8,762 nt of DNA from Fidelibacterota bacterium (GTDB lineage Bacteria > Fidelibacterota > Marinisomatia > SCGC-AAA003-L08 > TS1B11), in assembly GCA_022564085.1 (NCBI GenBank), contig JADFMC010000068.1, positions 1 through 8,762 on the forward strand. The letters run 5' to 3'. Positions 1 to 6,629 of the stretch are shown here, piece by piece (positions within the stretch are counted from its first letter, which is position 1; every line of letters starts with the position of its first letter). The translations under genes were made by a program, and so were the position numbers. The notes below the pieces were generated by a model. That model worked only from the letters and a program-made list of their open reading frames with translations. It was not told where the DNA came from and searched no databases.

Positions 1-398
1 TGGGCGCTGACCGGCTGGTGCGCTGCAACCCTTTCGCCTACGGCTACCAGCTGCGTGACCGCCGGTCCCCTTTTCACGATGACGGTCGGCTCCTCGATCC
101 GGTTCCCGCTACAGGGGAAGCGTGGGCTCTAAGGCCCGGCCTGTTCGGCGCCATCATTCCCGGCCTGGGCCGCGCCCGGGCCGGCCGCCCGGGGGACGGG
201 ATGGTCAGCTTTCTCATGGTCGTATCGCTGGCTGTATCGGCCAATAAACTGCACCTGGATGGGAAACAGATCAGGGCGGGAATTATGGGGACTTTTGCTA
301 TAATATTCTGGCTGGCCGATATGCGCAGCGCCGGCCTGAGCGTTGCCAAAGAATCCCAACGGCATGATCGTGAAGCGTCAGATCACGTTTTCCGGTAG
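1..398 (+). CDS. yidD: YidD-like protein with C-terminal membrane extension (5' end missing)
   Basis: The reading frame is open from base 3 to a TAG at 396-398 and gives 131 residues; the N-terminus lies beyond the left edge, so the internal GTG at 18 is probably not the true start. Residues 3-11 (DRLVRCNPF) and 32-35 (DPVP) match the end of YidD, a small membrane-associated protein that assists YidC-dependent membrane protein insertion. Two things differ from ordinary YidD: about 20 residues separate CNPF from DPVP where the family normally has only a few, and the protein does not stop after DPVP. It continues with a GAIIPGLGRARAGRPGDG segment (49-66) and two hydrophobic stretches (about 67-80 and 92-106), resembling small membrane domains that carry a PG.G..YAGR.GDG-type motif in uncharacterised proteins. 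Role inferred only from the YidD motif. The gene converges on the exporter operon. An alternative is an unrelated membrane protein with a chance match, since the diagnostic YidD cysteine-rich N-terminal part is not visible. Confidence 0.62.
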   Translation, partial: GADRLVRCNPFAYGYQLRDRRSPFHDDGRLLDPVPATGEAWALRPGLFGAIIPGLGRARAGRPGDGMVSFLMVVSLAVSANKLHLDGKQIRAGIMGTFAIIFWLADMRSAGLSVAKESQRHDREASDHVFR

Positions 399-518
399 AT
401 TGAAGAACCGGCCGCGATAGCAAACTTTGCTTTGGTTTAATTACTGCAAAACTCACATCTACGCGGTCTTGCTAGTCCCGGCGGGGTGGCGTTGCGGGTC
501 CGCTGTGACGGTAGTGAT

Positions 519-550
519 TATATCGCCCCGGCTGATGACGCCGGGATATA
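519..550. terminator. Bulged hairpin in convergent spacer, possible non-canonical terminator
   Basis: Arms TATATC+CCGGC (519-524 and 528-532, with a 3-base bulge GCC at 525-527) pair perfectly with GCCGGGATATA (540-550) across a 7-base loop (533-539). The 11 paired bases and the location between two convergent genes suit a bidirectional 3'-end structure. No T tract follows on either strand, so Rho-dependent termination or a role in mRNA 3'-end stability is as likely as intrinsic termination. Confidence 0.35.
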
Positions 551-576
551 GCAGGTCATTTAGGATAGTGCTGTTG

Positions 577-616
577 AGATAGGGGTTCTCCCATCCCCAG
601 CCCCTAGCCCCTATCT
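577..616 (-). terminator. Hairpin with embedded G-quadruplex motif just after the operon stop codon
   Basis: A perfect 9-bp inverted repeat, AGATAGGGG (577-585) and CCCCTATCT (608-616), begins one base past the TAG of the second permease. On the - strand its first G tract plus the loop reads GGGG-CTA-GGGG-CT-GGGG-AT-GGG (611 down to 590), which fits the G3+N1-7 quadruplex pattern. The hairpin and the quadruplex share the first G tract, so they would compete. The downstream sequence is not T-rich, so this is not a textbook intrinsic terminator; it may pause polymerase or protect the 3' end of the operon mRNA. Confidence 0.4.
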
Positions 617-617
617 T

Positions 618-1847
618 CTACTCGTGCCGCAACGCTTCGATGGGGTCGAGGCGCGAGGCCTTATTGGCCGGGTAGAGGCCGAAGAAGATGCCGATGGCCG
701 AACAGTAGCCGATAGCGGACAGGATGGCCCAACCGGGTACCCGGGCATCCATATTCAGCAGCGGGGAGAGGGCCCAAGCGGTGAGTATGCCCACCAGGAT
801 GCCGGTGAAGGCGCCAATTTCCGACAGCAGCACCGCCTCGAACAGGAATTGCAGCAGGATATTGCGGCGCTTGGCGCCCACCGCCTTGCGGATGCCGATT
901 TCCCGGGTGCGCTCCATCACCGAGACCAGCATAATATTCATGATCCCGATACCGGCCACCAATAGCGATATTCCGGCAATCCCCACGGCCGCCAGCCGGA
1001 TATACTTGGTGAAATCCATCATGGTGCTCATGATCGATTCGGCCGTCAGCACCTCAAAGTCGTTCTCCTCATTCAACGGCACCTTGCGCCGGATGCGCAG
1101 CAGGGCCACCGCCTCGTCCATGGCCTCATCTAGATTCGCCACGTCCCAGGCCCGCACGATCAGGGACGTGCTGGACATCCAGCGGTTGCCGGAAGTAAAC
1201 ACCTTCTGATAGGCGGTGATGGGGATGATCACCACGTTGTCGGCCGACTCCTCGAAGGAGCTGGACACCTGGTCCAGCACACCGATCACCTTAAAACCTT
1301 GATTGCCCACCAGCACATTCTGGTCCATCGGGTCGCTGTAGGGAAACAGCTCGGAGGCCACATCGCGGCCCAGCACCGCCACCTGGCGGCCATGGAGCAC
1401 ATCACTCGCGGTGAGGAATCGGCCCGCGGCCAACTCCTGGGATTTACTGATCAGATAGCCGGCCATGGTACCAATGACATTAACGGTGGGAGCGGTTTTC
1501 TTGTCGCGGTACTTGATGGTCTTGCCGTAGCCCTCGACCACCGCCGTGGCCGCCTGGATATTGTCACTGGCGGCCTCCAAAAAGCGGGCATCATCATAGG
1601 TTAAGTCCTTGCGACGGCGGTATTTATGCCGCGAGTGGCCCACTACGATGGCTGGAAACTTCTGGATCACGAAGGTCTCCGAACCGAGGGCGCTGAGCTC
1701 GTCCTCCATGGCCCGCTCGAAGCCCGTGACCACCGCCTGCATGCTGGTGATGGCCCAAACTCCGATCACCACACCCAGCAGGGTCATGCCGGAGCGCAGC
1801 TTATTGCTCATGATGGAGCGCAGGGCGATTTGCAGGTAGTCAGCCAT
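618..1847 (-). CDS. MacB-type ABC exporter permease, second of a pair
   Basis: The 409-residue product is an FtsX/MacB-family inner-membrane permease without a nucleotide-binding domain. It shows the family's four-helix plan: a first membrane helix at about 17-41, a large periplasmic MacB_PCD-type domain (about 42-280), then helices at about 282-308, 336-361 and 373-394. Hallmarks are GIGIMNIMLVSVMERTREIG (299-318) with the following IRKAVGAKRR, the coupling region that contacts the ATPase, and the C-terminal DPIEALRHE ending. MacB is normally one polypeptide with the ATPase at its N-terminus; here the ATPase is separate. The ATG at 1845-1847 overlaps the TAA of the preceding permease by one base (TAATG) with little Shine-Dalgarno sequence beyond a GAG close to the start, so it probably depends on translational coupling. 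It is last in the operon. Its partner is inferred to be the adjacent permease. The substrate cannot be told from sequence; lipoprotein-release (LolCE-type) function is an alternative, made less likely by the linked TolC and adaptor genes. Confidence 0.93.
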   Translation of the reverse strand: MADYLQIALRSIMSNKLRSGMTLLGVVIGVWAITSMQAVVTGFERAMEDELSALGSETFVIQKFPAIVVGHSRHKYRRRKDLTYDDARFLEAASDNIQAATAVVEGYGKTIKYRDKKTAPTVNVIGTMAGYLISKSQELAAGRFLTASDVLHGRQVAVLGRDVASELFPYSDPMDQNVLVGNQGFKVIGVLDQVSSSFEESADNVVIIPITAYQKVFTSGNRWMSSTSLIVRAWDVANLDEAMDEAVALLRIRRKVPLNEENDFEVLTAESIMSTMMDFTKYIRLAAVGIAGISLLVAGIGIMNIMLVSVMERTREIGIRKAVGAKRRNILLQFLFEAVLLSEIGAFTGILVGILTAWALSPLLNMDARVPGWAILSAIGYCSAIGIFFGLYPANKASRLDPIEALRHE

Positions 1848-3061
1848 TACTCGTAGCGCAACGCTTCAATGGGGTCCATGCGGGCGGCCTTGATGGCCGG
1901 CCAGAGACCGAAAATCAAGCCCACCACCACCACCACACCGATACCCAGCAGCCCCCAGGTGGGAGGAATGCGGGCCGCCAGCGGGGTCGATTTCTGGATG
2001 AACAGGGCGGTGGCCGATGCCAGACCGAAGCCCACCACGACACCCACCGCCGACACGGCCATGCTTTCCACCAAAAACTGCCAGAGAATGGTGCGCCGGC
2101 GAGCCCCCAGGCTCTTGCGGATACCGATTTCCATGGTGCGCTCGGTCACGGTCACCAGCATTATATTCATTACACCCACGCCCCCCACGATCAGGGCGAT
2201 ACTGCCGATGCCCATGGCCACCATCCACAACATCCCGGTGGCGTTATCGTAGAGCTCCTGGAGGGAGCTCTGCTGGTTGATGGCAAAGTCGTTTTCCTCG
2301 CCGGGGCGCAGTTTGCGGTAGCGCCGCATGATCCCTTCCACTTCGTCCCGGGCTTCGGCCAACAGTCCCGGTTCTGAAGCTTTGACGGCAATGGTGATAT
2401 TCCGCCAGCGCCGGCCGAACATTTTCAGCAGGGTCTCGGCCGGAATATAAACCATGTTGTCCAGGTTGCGGCCCAGCATTTGCCCCTGTTTGTCAAGCAA
2501 GCCGATCACCAGGAATTTGCGGCCGTTGATGGTCATTTTACGGCCCACGGGGTCCTTGAACTCGAACAGGTTCTCCCGGACCGCATGGCCGATCACGGCC
2601 ACAGCTTTGCGGTGCTTGGTATCTATGGGTGATATGTACCGCCCGGCCACGACGTCGACGCCGGTGATGACGCCCATATCCGCATGCACCCCCAGTATGG
2701 CCACCCGCTCCAGGCTCTGGTCCTCGTACTTAAGGTTGCCCCGCTGGTAAATACGGGGGCTGGCATGACTGATATATTGCGCCCGCTCCAGGATATAGTC
2801 GGTGGCATCCATACCGATATTGCGCCGCTGGCGATGGAGCAGCCACCCTGCCCGGCCTTGAAACCAGTTGCGCTTATCGATGTACATGACGTCCGAACCG
2901 AGGCTGGAAATTTGCTCGGAGAATGAGGTGTTTAGCCCTTCGATGATGGCCATCACCACCCCTACCGTGAATATGCCGATGGCTATCCCCAGGGTCGTGA
3001 GCAGGGCCCGGAACTTATGCGCCCAGAGGGCCGCCCCGGCGATGCGCAGGACCTCGATCAC
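1847..3061 (-). CDS. MacB-type ABC exporter permease, first of a pair
   Basis: This 404-residue inner-membrane permease is a paralogue of the gene that follows it. Helix 1 is at about 17-40, the periplasmic MacB_PCD-type domain at about 41-275, and helices 2-4 at about 277-304, 330-354 and 368-390. The conserved segment VGGVGVMNIMLVTVTERTME (292-311), the IGIRKSLGARRR that follows, and the DPIEALRYE C-terminus are diagnostic. No ATP-binding domain is present. The chosen start is the GTG at 3059-3061, which overlaps the ATPase stop TGA by four bases (GTGA); it places the conserved amphipathic start (IEVLRIAGAALWAHKFRALL) at the correct distance from helix 1. The rarer GTG and a weak Shine-Dalgarno sequence suggest dependence on coupling to the ATPase gene. 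It is inferred to form a heterodimer with the downstream permease, with one copy of each contacting the ATPase dimer, though two separate homodimers cannot be excluded. Confidence 0.93.
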   Translation of the reverse strand: MIEVLRIAGAALWAHKFRALLTTLGIAIGIFTVGVVMAIIEGLNTSFSEQISSLGSDVMYIDKRNWFQGRAGWLLHRQRRNIGMDATDYILERAQYISHASPRIYQRGNLKYEDQSLERVAILGVHADMGVITGVDVVAGRYISPIDTKHRKAVAVIGHAVRENLFEFKDPVGRKMTINGRKFLVIGLLDKQGQMLGRNLDNMVYIPAETLLKMFGRRWRNITIAVKASEPGLLAEARDEVEGIMRRYRKLRPGEENDFAINQQSSLQELYDNATGMLWMVAMGIGSIALIVGGVGVMNIMLVTVTERTMEIGIRKSLGARRRTILWQFLVESMAVSAVGVVVGFGLASATALFIQKSTPLAARIPPTWGLLGIGVVVVVGLIFGLWPAIKAARMDPIEALRYE

Positions 3062-3810
3062 AGCTGTCCGGCCTGGCCGTTGGTGGTGAGCACATCCGAG
3101 GCAATCATGCCATCCAGAATTTGAATGGTGCGGTGAGCGTGGGCGGCAATGACCGGCTCGTGTGTCACCAGGATGATGGTATTGCCCTGGTGGTGCAGGT
3201 TATCCAGCAGGGCCATGATCTCCTGACCGGTGGTGGAGTCCAGATTACCGGTGGGCTCGTCGGCCAATATGATGGCCGGATTATTCACCAGTGCCCGGGC
3301 GATGGCCACCCGCTGGCGCTGCCCTCCACTGAGCTCACTGGGGCGATGCTCGGCGCGGTCGGCCAGATTTACCTGTTCCAACGAATGGTAGGCCCGTTCC
3401 AGGCGCTCACGGCGGGGCACACCGGCATAGATCAACGGCAGTTCCACATTGCGCAGAGCGGTGGTGCGGGACAGGAGGTTGAAGGTCTGGAAGACGAACC
3501 CGATCTTGCTGTTGCGGATACCGGCCAGCTGGTCGTCATCCATCTTATAAATCTTATCATCGGCCACATCGCAAACCAATTCACCCTCAAACTCGTAGCG
3601 GCCCCCGGTGGGGGTGTCCAGGCAGCCGATAATATTCATCAGGGTCGATTTGCCCGACCCGGAAGGCCCCATGATGGAAATGTATTCGTTGGGACTGATG
3701 TGCAGGTCGATCCCGCGCAGGGCGTGGACCTGCTCCTTGCCCATGTCGTAGACCTTGGTGACTCCCTGGAAGGTTATCAGGCTGTTGCCGGTGGCGCCGC
3801 CGGGACTCAT
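3058..3810 (-). CDS. ABC exporter ATP-binding protein, MacB/LolD class
   Basis: The 250-residue cytoplasmic ATPase is complete, with every ABC motif in place: Walker A GPSGSGKST (48-56), Q-loop glutamine 108 in FVFQTFNLL, signature LSGGQRQRVAIARAL (160-174), Walker B IILADEP (180-186) followed by TGNLDS (187-192), and H-loop histidine 217 in LVTHEP. The closest family is the MacB/LolD/FtsE group, which hydrolyses ATP to drive FtsX-type permeases by mechanotransmission. Compared with typical members it has a few extra residues (about 81-92, DVADDKIYKMDD) before the LAGIRN segment. The ATG at 3808-3810 overlaps the adaptor's TGA (ATGA), and an AGGGG lies about 7 bases upstream, so the start is well supported. 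It is the only ATPase in the operon, followed by two permeases, so a homodimer presumably serves both. The arrangement looks like LolD between LolC and LolE, but the TolC and adaptor neighbours favour export across the outer membrane. Confidence 0.95.
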   Translation of the reverse strand: MSPGGATGNSLITFQGVTKVYDMGKEQVHALRGIDLHISPNEYISIMGPSGSGKSTLMNIIGCLDTPTGGRYEFEGELVCDVADDKIYKMDDDQLAGIRNSKIGFVFQTFNLLSRTTALRNVELPLIYAGVPRRERLERAYHSLEQVNLADRAEHRPSELSGGQRQRVAIARALVNNPAIILADEPTGNLDSTTGQEIMALLDNLHHQGNTIILVTHEPVIAAHAHRTIQILDGMIASDVLTTNGQAGQL

Positions 3811-5210
3811 CTGCGGCCCCTGCGCCGGCCGCGGTCACCCTTTTCCTTGCGGTTGATGCGGCTTCTATCCTGCAGCTCCTTGCTCACTGCCCGGTAGTTT
3901 CCTACCACTATCTCTTCCCCGGCTTCCAGGCCGGATAAAATTTCATAATGGGTGTCGGACGATATTCCCAGCTTTACCGGCCGCTGCTCAACCGTCTCCA
4001 CCGGTTTACGCCTGAACAGTTTGCTAAAAAATCCGGGGCCGGCTCCGGTGGTGTCCTTTCGGATGACAAAGACCACCTCAACCATTTCAGGTTTACCGGA
4101 TCGGGGAACGTCGTCATGATCATCATTACCGGGATTTCCATTGCCGGAACCATGCCTCCCGCCGCGTCGCCGCTGGGGGCTATCTTCAGCAGTGTCACCT
4201 TCCTCGTGGGGCACCACCGGTTCCCGGGCGGCCAGGGCTTGAATGGGGACGGCCACCACTTCATCATGGCGGGCGGTGATGATGGTGGCGGTGGCCGACA
4301 TGCCGGGCCGCAGCCGGGGATCGATGCGGTTGGCTTCCTGATTGATGTCCAGGGTAACCACCACCTCAAAGTTGGTGGCCTGCTCCTGGGTGCCCTGCCC
4401 GATGATGGTAGCCGAGTGCGCTATTCGCGACACCCGGCCACTAAAGGTGGTATCGGGTATAGCATCCACTTCAATCTCCACGACGTCCAGGATTTCAATG
4501 TCCACCACGTCGGTCTCGTCCACATCCACCACCACCTCCATCATGGACAGGTCGGAGATCACCAGCAGGACGTCGGCCTGGAAAGTAGATCCCAGGGCCA
4601 TTTCACCAACTTCCTTGTTGAGCTTGGTCACCACACCATCGTAGGGCGCCACCAGGGTGGCCTTGTCCAGGTCATCCCGGGCTTGCTCCAGGGTAGCATC
4701 GGCCTGTTCCTGGGCGCCCAGGGCCGACTCGAAGGTCGCCTCCAGCGCTTCCAGGTCCTGTAGGCTGATCAGTTTTTTATCGAACAATTGCTTACTGCGG
4801 CCCAGCTCAGATCTGGCCTGCTTTTGGCCAGCCCGGGCCGACCGCAACGCCGACCGGGCCCGTTCGAAAGCGGCCTCGTAGCGGGCCCGATCCAGGATTA
4901 CCAGTACATCCCCGGACTGCACTTCGTCGCCTTCAGACACCCGTAGTTCCATGATCTGGGCACTGATGGTAGAGGAAATCTCGGTCTCGAAAACCGGCCT
5001 TATCTTCCCGGCGGCCGTGACGGCCTGTTCCACCTGTTGCCGACGGATTTTCTCCACCTGGACGGCGATGGGCGGGTTTTTACTGGGATCATCGTCCCAC
5101 TCATCATCCGAGCTCACGCTCCACGCAATGATCAGGGCGATAACCACGACTATGGCGCCGCCGATCAGCAGGCGCTTGCGACTCATGTATTTTTTCAGGT
5201 CCAGCTTCAT
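3807..5210 (-). CDS. Periplasmic adaptor (membrane fusion) protein, HlyD/MacA type
   Basis: The 467-residue protein has a short cytoplasmic start, one N-terminal membrane anchor (about 14-30), and then the adaptor domains. These are a lipoyl-type half-motif at about 75-110 (TEISSTISAQIMELRVSEGD), a helical hairpin at about 110-185 rich in Ala/Glu/Arg, the returning lipoyl half (LVAPYDGVVTKLNKEVGEMA, 186-205), a beta-barrel domain (about 225-320, including RPGMSATATI) and a membrane-proximal domain (about 376-445). It would link the inner-membrane permeases to the outer-membrane channel, the MacA role. Unusual parts are a hydrophilic, partly acidic insertion at about 331-375 with a basic RRRGGRHG patch, a second insertion at about 387-408, and a strongly basic tail (450-467). 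ATGA overlaps at both ends tie it to the channel gene and the ATPase gene. The ATG at 5208-5210 has no good Shine-Dalgarno sequence, so coupling probably drives initiation. The family is certain; the substrate is unknown. Confidence 0.93.
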   Translation of the reverse strand: MKLDLKKYMSRKRLLIGGAIVVVIALIIAWSVSSDDEWDDDPSKNPPIAVQVEKIRRQQVEQAVTAAGKIRPVFETEISSTISAQIMELRVSEGDEVQSGDVLVILDRARYEAAFERARSALRSARAGQKQARSELGRSKQLFDKKLISLQDLEALEATFESALGAQEQADATLEQARDDLDKATLVAPYDGVVTKLNKEVGEMALGSTFQADVLLVISDLSMMEVVVDVDETDVVDIEILDVVEIEVDAIPDTTFSGRVSRIAHSATIIGQGTQEQATNFEVVVTLDINQEANRIDPRLRPGMSATATIITARHDEVVAVPIQALAAREPVVPHEEGDTAEDSPQRRRGGRHGSGNGNPGNDDHDDVPRSGKPEMVEVVFVIRKDTTGAGPGFFSKLFRRKPVETVEQRPVKLGISSDTHYEILSGLEAGEEIVVGNYRAVSKELQDRSRINRKEKGDRGRRRGRR

Positions 5211-6499
5211 TCAGTGACGGTTCCCATCAGGGCCTCCAGTTGGGCGGCGGCAATTTTGATGTCATACGTAGTGCGCACCAAGGTACTTCTGGCGGTAATC
5301 AACGATACCTGGGCGTCCAGCAAGTCCAGGATCGCAATGGCCCCCAGGCGGTACAGCTCATCTGCCAGGCGCATGTCCGCCTGCGCCGAAGCCAGCACTT
5401 CCTGGTTGATGGGGTGAATCTTATGCAACGCTTCCAGGTTCGACAAGGTATTTGCCAACTGCCGGCGCAGCTCCCGTTCAGTGGCGTCCAGGCGCTCCTC
5501 CTCGGCCAGGGCGGCATAGCGCAGCCGCTTGTAAGCGGAGCTATTTCGTAGTCCTGAAAACAGGGGGAAATAAATATTCAACCTGGTGGCGCTATTGTCG
5601 TTAATGGTAGTGAAGTCAATAGCATCGGAGAAGGCACTACCGGAGGCGTCACCGGAATATCTGAGCGTGACGGTGGGCAGCATCACCCCCCGTTGAGCCT
5701 TGGCGCTGAGCCAGGCCCGTTCCACAGCCAGCTCCTGGGCCCGCAGTTCGGGGTTGTTATGCTCCAGGAGACTGTAAGCTAATTCCCGATCAGGGATGGG
5801 TGCAATTAGCACTGTATCCCGCCGCACATTGATCGCTGCCCGGGGATCCTGGCCAATGGCCACGTTCAGGCCAGTTGCGGACGTAGTCAAGGCCTGGGTG
5901 GCCCGATGAAAATCAGCTTCCCGCTGGCCCTTGCTGACCCGGGCCTTGAGCAGGTCCGACTCCCGCACCGCTTGCAGGCGATAACGTTCTTCCACCAGTT
6001 CCAACTGCCGGCGGCTAAGCTCCAACGCCTCCCGGGCCACATCCAGCATTTCCTGGGCGGACAGGTAGCGGAAGTATGTTTCCTTCACGCCTTGAATCAT
6101 TTGCAGCCGGGCTAGATCGTATCGGGCATGGGCCGCGGCCACGGCCTGGTCACCATCGCGTTTGTTGTACCAGGCGGCTCCGCCGTCGAACAGAGTCTGG
6201 GAAACCGACATGGAGGAGCTATAGGGCTTGGGCTCGATGGTGTAGCCGCCGGCTAATTCGATTTTCTGGGGATCCAAATCCCGGTTGATGGAGGCCTGTA
6301 GCGATGGAATCAGACCGGAATAGGAACCCCGTCGCTCGGCCTGGGCCGCGGACAGGTTGCGCTCGGCCACCCGGATGGAGCTGTTGTTATCCAGCCCGAT
6401 GGCGATCAGCTGATCCAATGATAGCGCCGGGATGGCCTGGGCCGCCAGGGGACCGCCAACGAACACGAGAACTATAACAAGTCTTCCTACTGATTTCAT
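5207..6499 (-). CDS. TolC-family outer-membrane efflux protein
   Basis: The 430-residue product has a signal peptide (MKSVGRLVIVLVFVGGPLAA) with probable cleavage after AQA at residue 22, then two tandem outer-membrane-efflux repeats at about 27-215 and 235-425. Each contains long Ala/Glu/Arg-rich helices and beta segments such as SMSVSQTLFDGG (97-108) and LNIYFPLFSGLRNS (307-320); the VSQTLFDGG and FPLFSGL strands are typical of TolC-type proteins. The C-terminal LDLLDAQVSLITARSTLV is also typical. It should form a trimeric channel through the outer membrane and periplasm. It heads the five-gene exporter operon, with its TGA overlapping the adaptor's ATG. The ATG at 6497-6499 is preceded by AGGGTG at a usable distance and gives a proper signal peptide, so the start is secure. 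The 130 bases upstream carry a candidate promoter and a dyad. Having a dedicated channel gene is common for such operons outside the enterobacteria. Confidence 0.93.
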   Translation of the reverse strand: MKSVGRLVIVLVFVGGPLAAQAIPALSLDQLIAIGLDNNSSIRVAERNLSAAQAERRGSYSGLIPSLQASINRDLDPQKIELAGGYTIEPKPYSSSMSVSQTLFDGGAAWYNKRDGDQAVAAAHARYDLARLQMIQGVKETYFRYLSAQEMLDVAREALELSRRQLELVEERYRLQAVRESDLLKARVSKGQREADFHRATQALTTSATGLNVAIGQDPRAAINVRRDTVLIAPIPDRELAYSLLEHNNPELRAQELAVERAWLSAKAQRGVMLPTVTLRYSGDASGSAFSDAIDFTTINDNSATRLNIYFPLFSGLRNSSAYKRLRYAALAEEERLDATERELRRQLANTLSNLEALHKIHPINQEVLASAQADMRLADELYRLGAIAILDLLDAQVSLITARSTLVRTTYDIKIAAAQLEALMGTVTE

Positions 6500-6538
6500 A
6501 TTGCACCCTAGAAATGTTAGACGCCTAAGACCAGCTTC

Positions 6539-6565
6539 AGGTTAATGGCCGTCTCGCGCAGTCAA
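6539..6565 (-). promoter_or_regulatory. Candidate sigma70-type promoter for the exporter operon
   Basis: On the - strand a TTGACT hexamer (6565-6560, five of six consensus -35 bases) precedes TAACCT (6544-6539) by 15 bases. The -10 match is weak (T1, A2 and T6 kept) and the spacer is short. The position, about 40-60 bases before the channel gene start and just beyond the dyad, is sensible. Prediction by eye only; the organism's promoter consensus is unknown. Confidence 0.27.
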
Positions 6566-6570
6566 GTTGT

Positions 6571-6598
6571 CTGCCATGCCCCGTGGGAACAATGGCAG
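6571..6598. promoter_or_regulatory. Perfect 7-bp-arm dyad upstream of the exporter operon
   Basis: CTGCCAT (6571-6577) is mirrored by ATGGCAG (6592-6598), with 14 bases between that contain a small nested CCC/GGG pairing (6579-6581 with 6585-6587). It lies 32 bases past the Yip1 stop and about 5 bases upstream of the TTGACT hexamer in the direction of transcription. It could be a regulator binding site for the exporter operon or a 3'-end hairpin for the Yip1 transcript. No T run follows, so intrinsic termination is not supported. Confidence 0.4.
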
Positions 6599-6629
6599 TC
6601 ACCGGCAACCGACGCCCGGTACTATCCCA

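Larger units (their letters stand above)
399..617. other. Convergent intergenic spacer
   Basis: This 219-base stretch lies between the 3' ends of the YidD-like gene (+) and the second permease (-). I see no credible gene in it. It holds a 6-bp palindrome with one central base (AGCAAA-C-TTTGCT, 419-431), a bulged hairpin at 519-550, and a G-tract hairpin at 577-616 directly after the permease stop. None is followed by a clear run of T on either strand, so a canonical intrinsic terminator cannot be called, although a convergent position like this is where transcription from both sides should end. Confidence 0.7.
6500..6629 (-). other. Leader region of the exporter operon
   Basis: These 130 bases separate the Yip1-family stop codon from the channel gene start. 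They carry no supported ORF. On the - strand they contain a strong dyad (6571-6598) followed by a TTGACT hexamer and other AT-richer hexamers near the start codon. The length and content suggest that the exporter operon has its own promoter, although read-through from the Yip1 gene is possible because no intrinsic terminator is visible. Confidence 0.5.

Noticed and set aside
369..392. CGTGA/TCACG pairing followed by TTTT near the end of the YidD-like gene
   Set aside because: The stem is only five base pairs and lies inside the coding region before the stop codon, so it is a poor terminator candidate.
470..510. GC-rich stretch that at first looks like a tRNA end (CCCGGCGGGG and GCGGGTCCGC)
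   Set aside because: No T-loop consensus, anticodon arm or cloverleaf pairing can be formed on either strand.
624..965. Long + strand ORFs opposite the permease genes
   Set aside because: They are antisense shadows of well-supported MacB-type permeases, with low-complexity composition and no recognisable domain.
2191..2391. Short - strand ORFs in alternative frames of the first permease
   Set aside because: They are out-of-frame shadows inside an intact gene; no frameshift is needed to explain the permease.
3121..3897. 258-codon + strand ORF opposite the ATPase gene
   Set aside because: The opposite strand has a complete set of ABC motifs; this frame is open because of the codon bias of the real gene, and its protein has no family features.
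3948..4763. 271-codon + strand ORF opposite the adaptor gene, rich in His and Gly
   Set aside because: The His-rich look comes from reading Asp/Val-rich codons of the adaptor in antisense. The adaptor's domains on the - strand are unambiguous.
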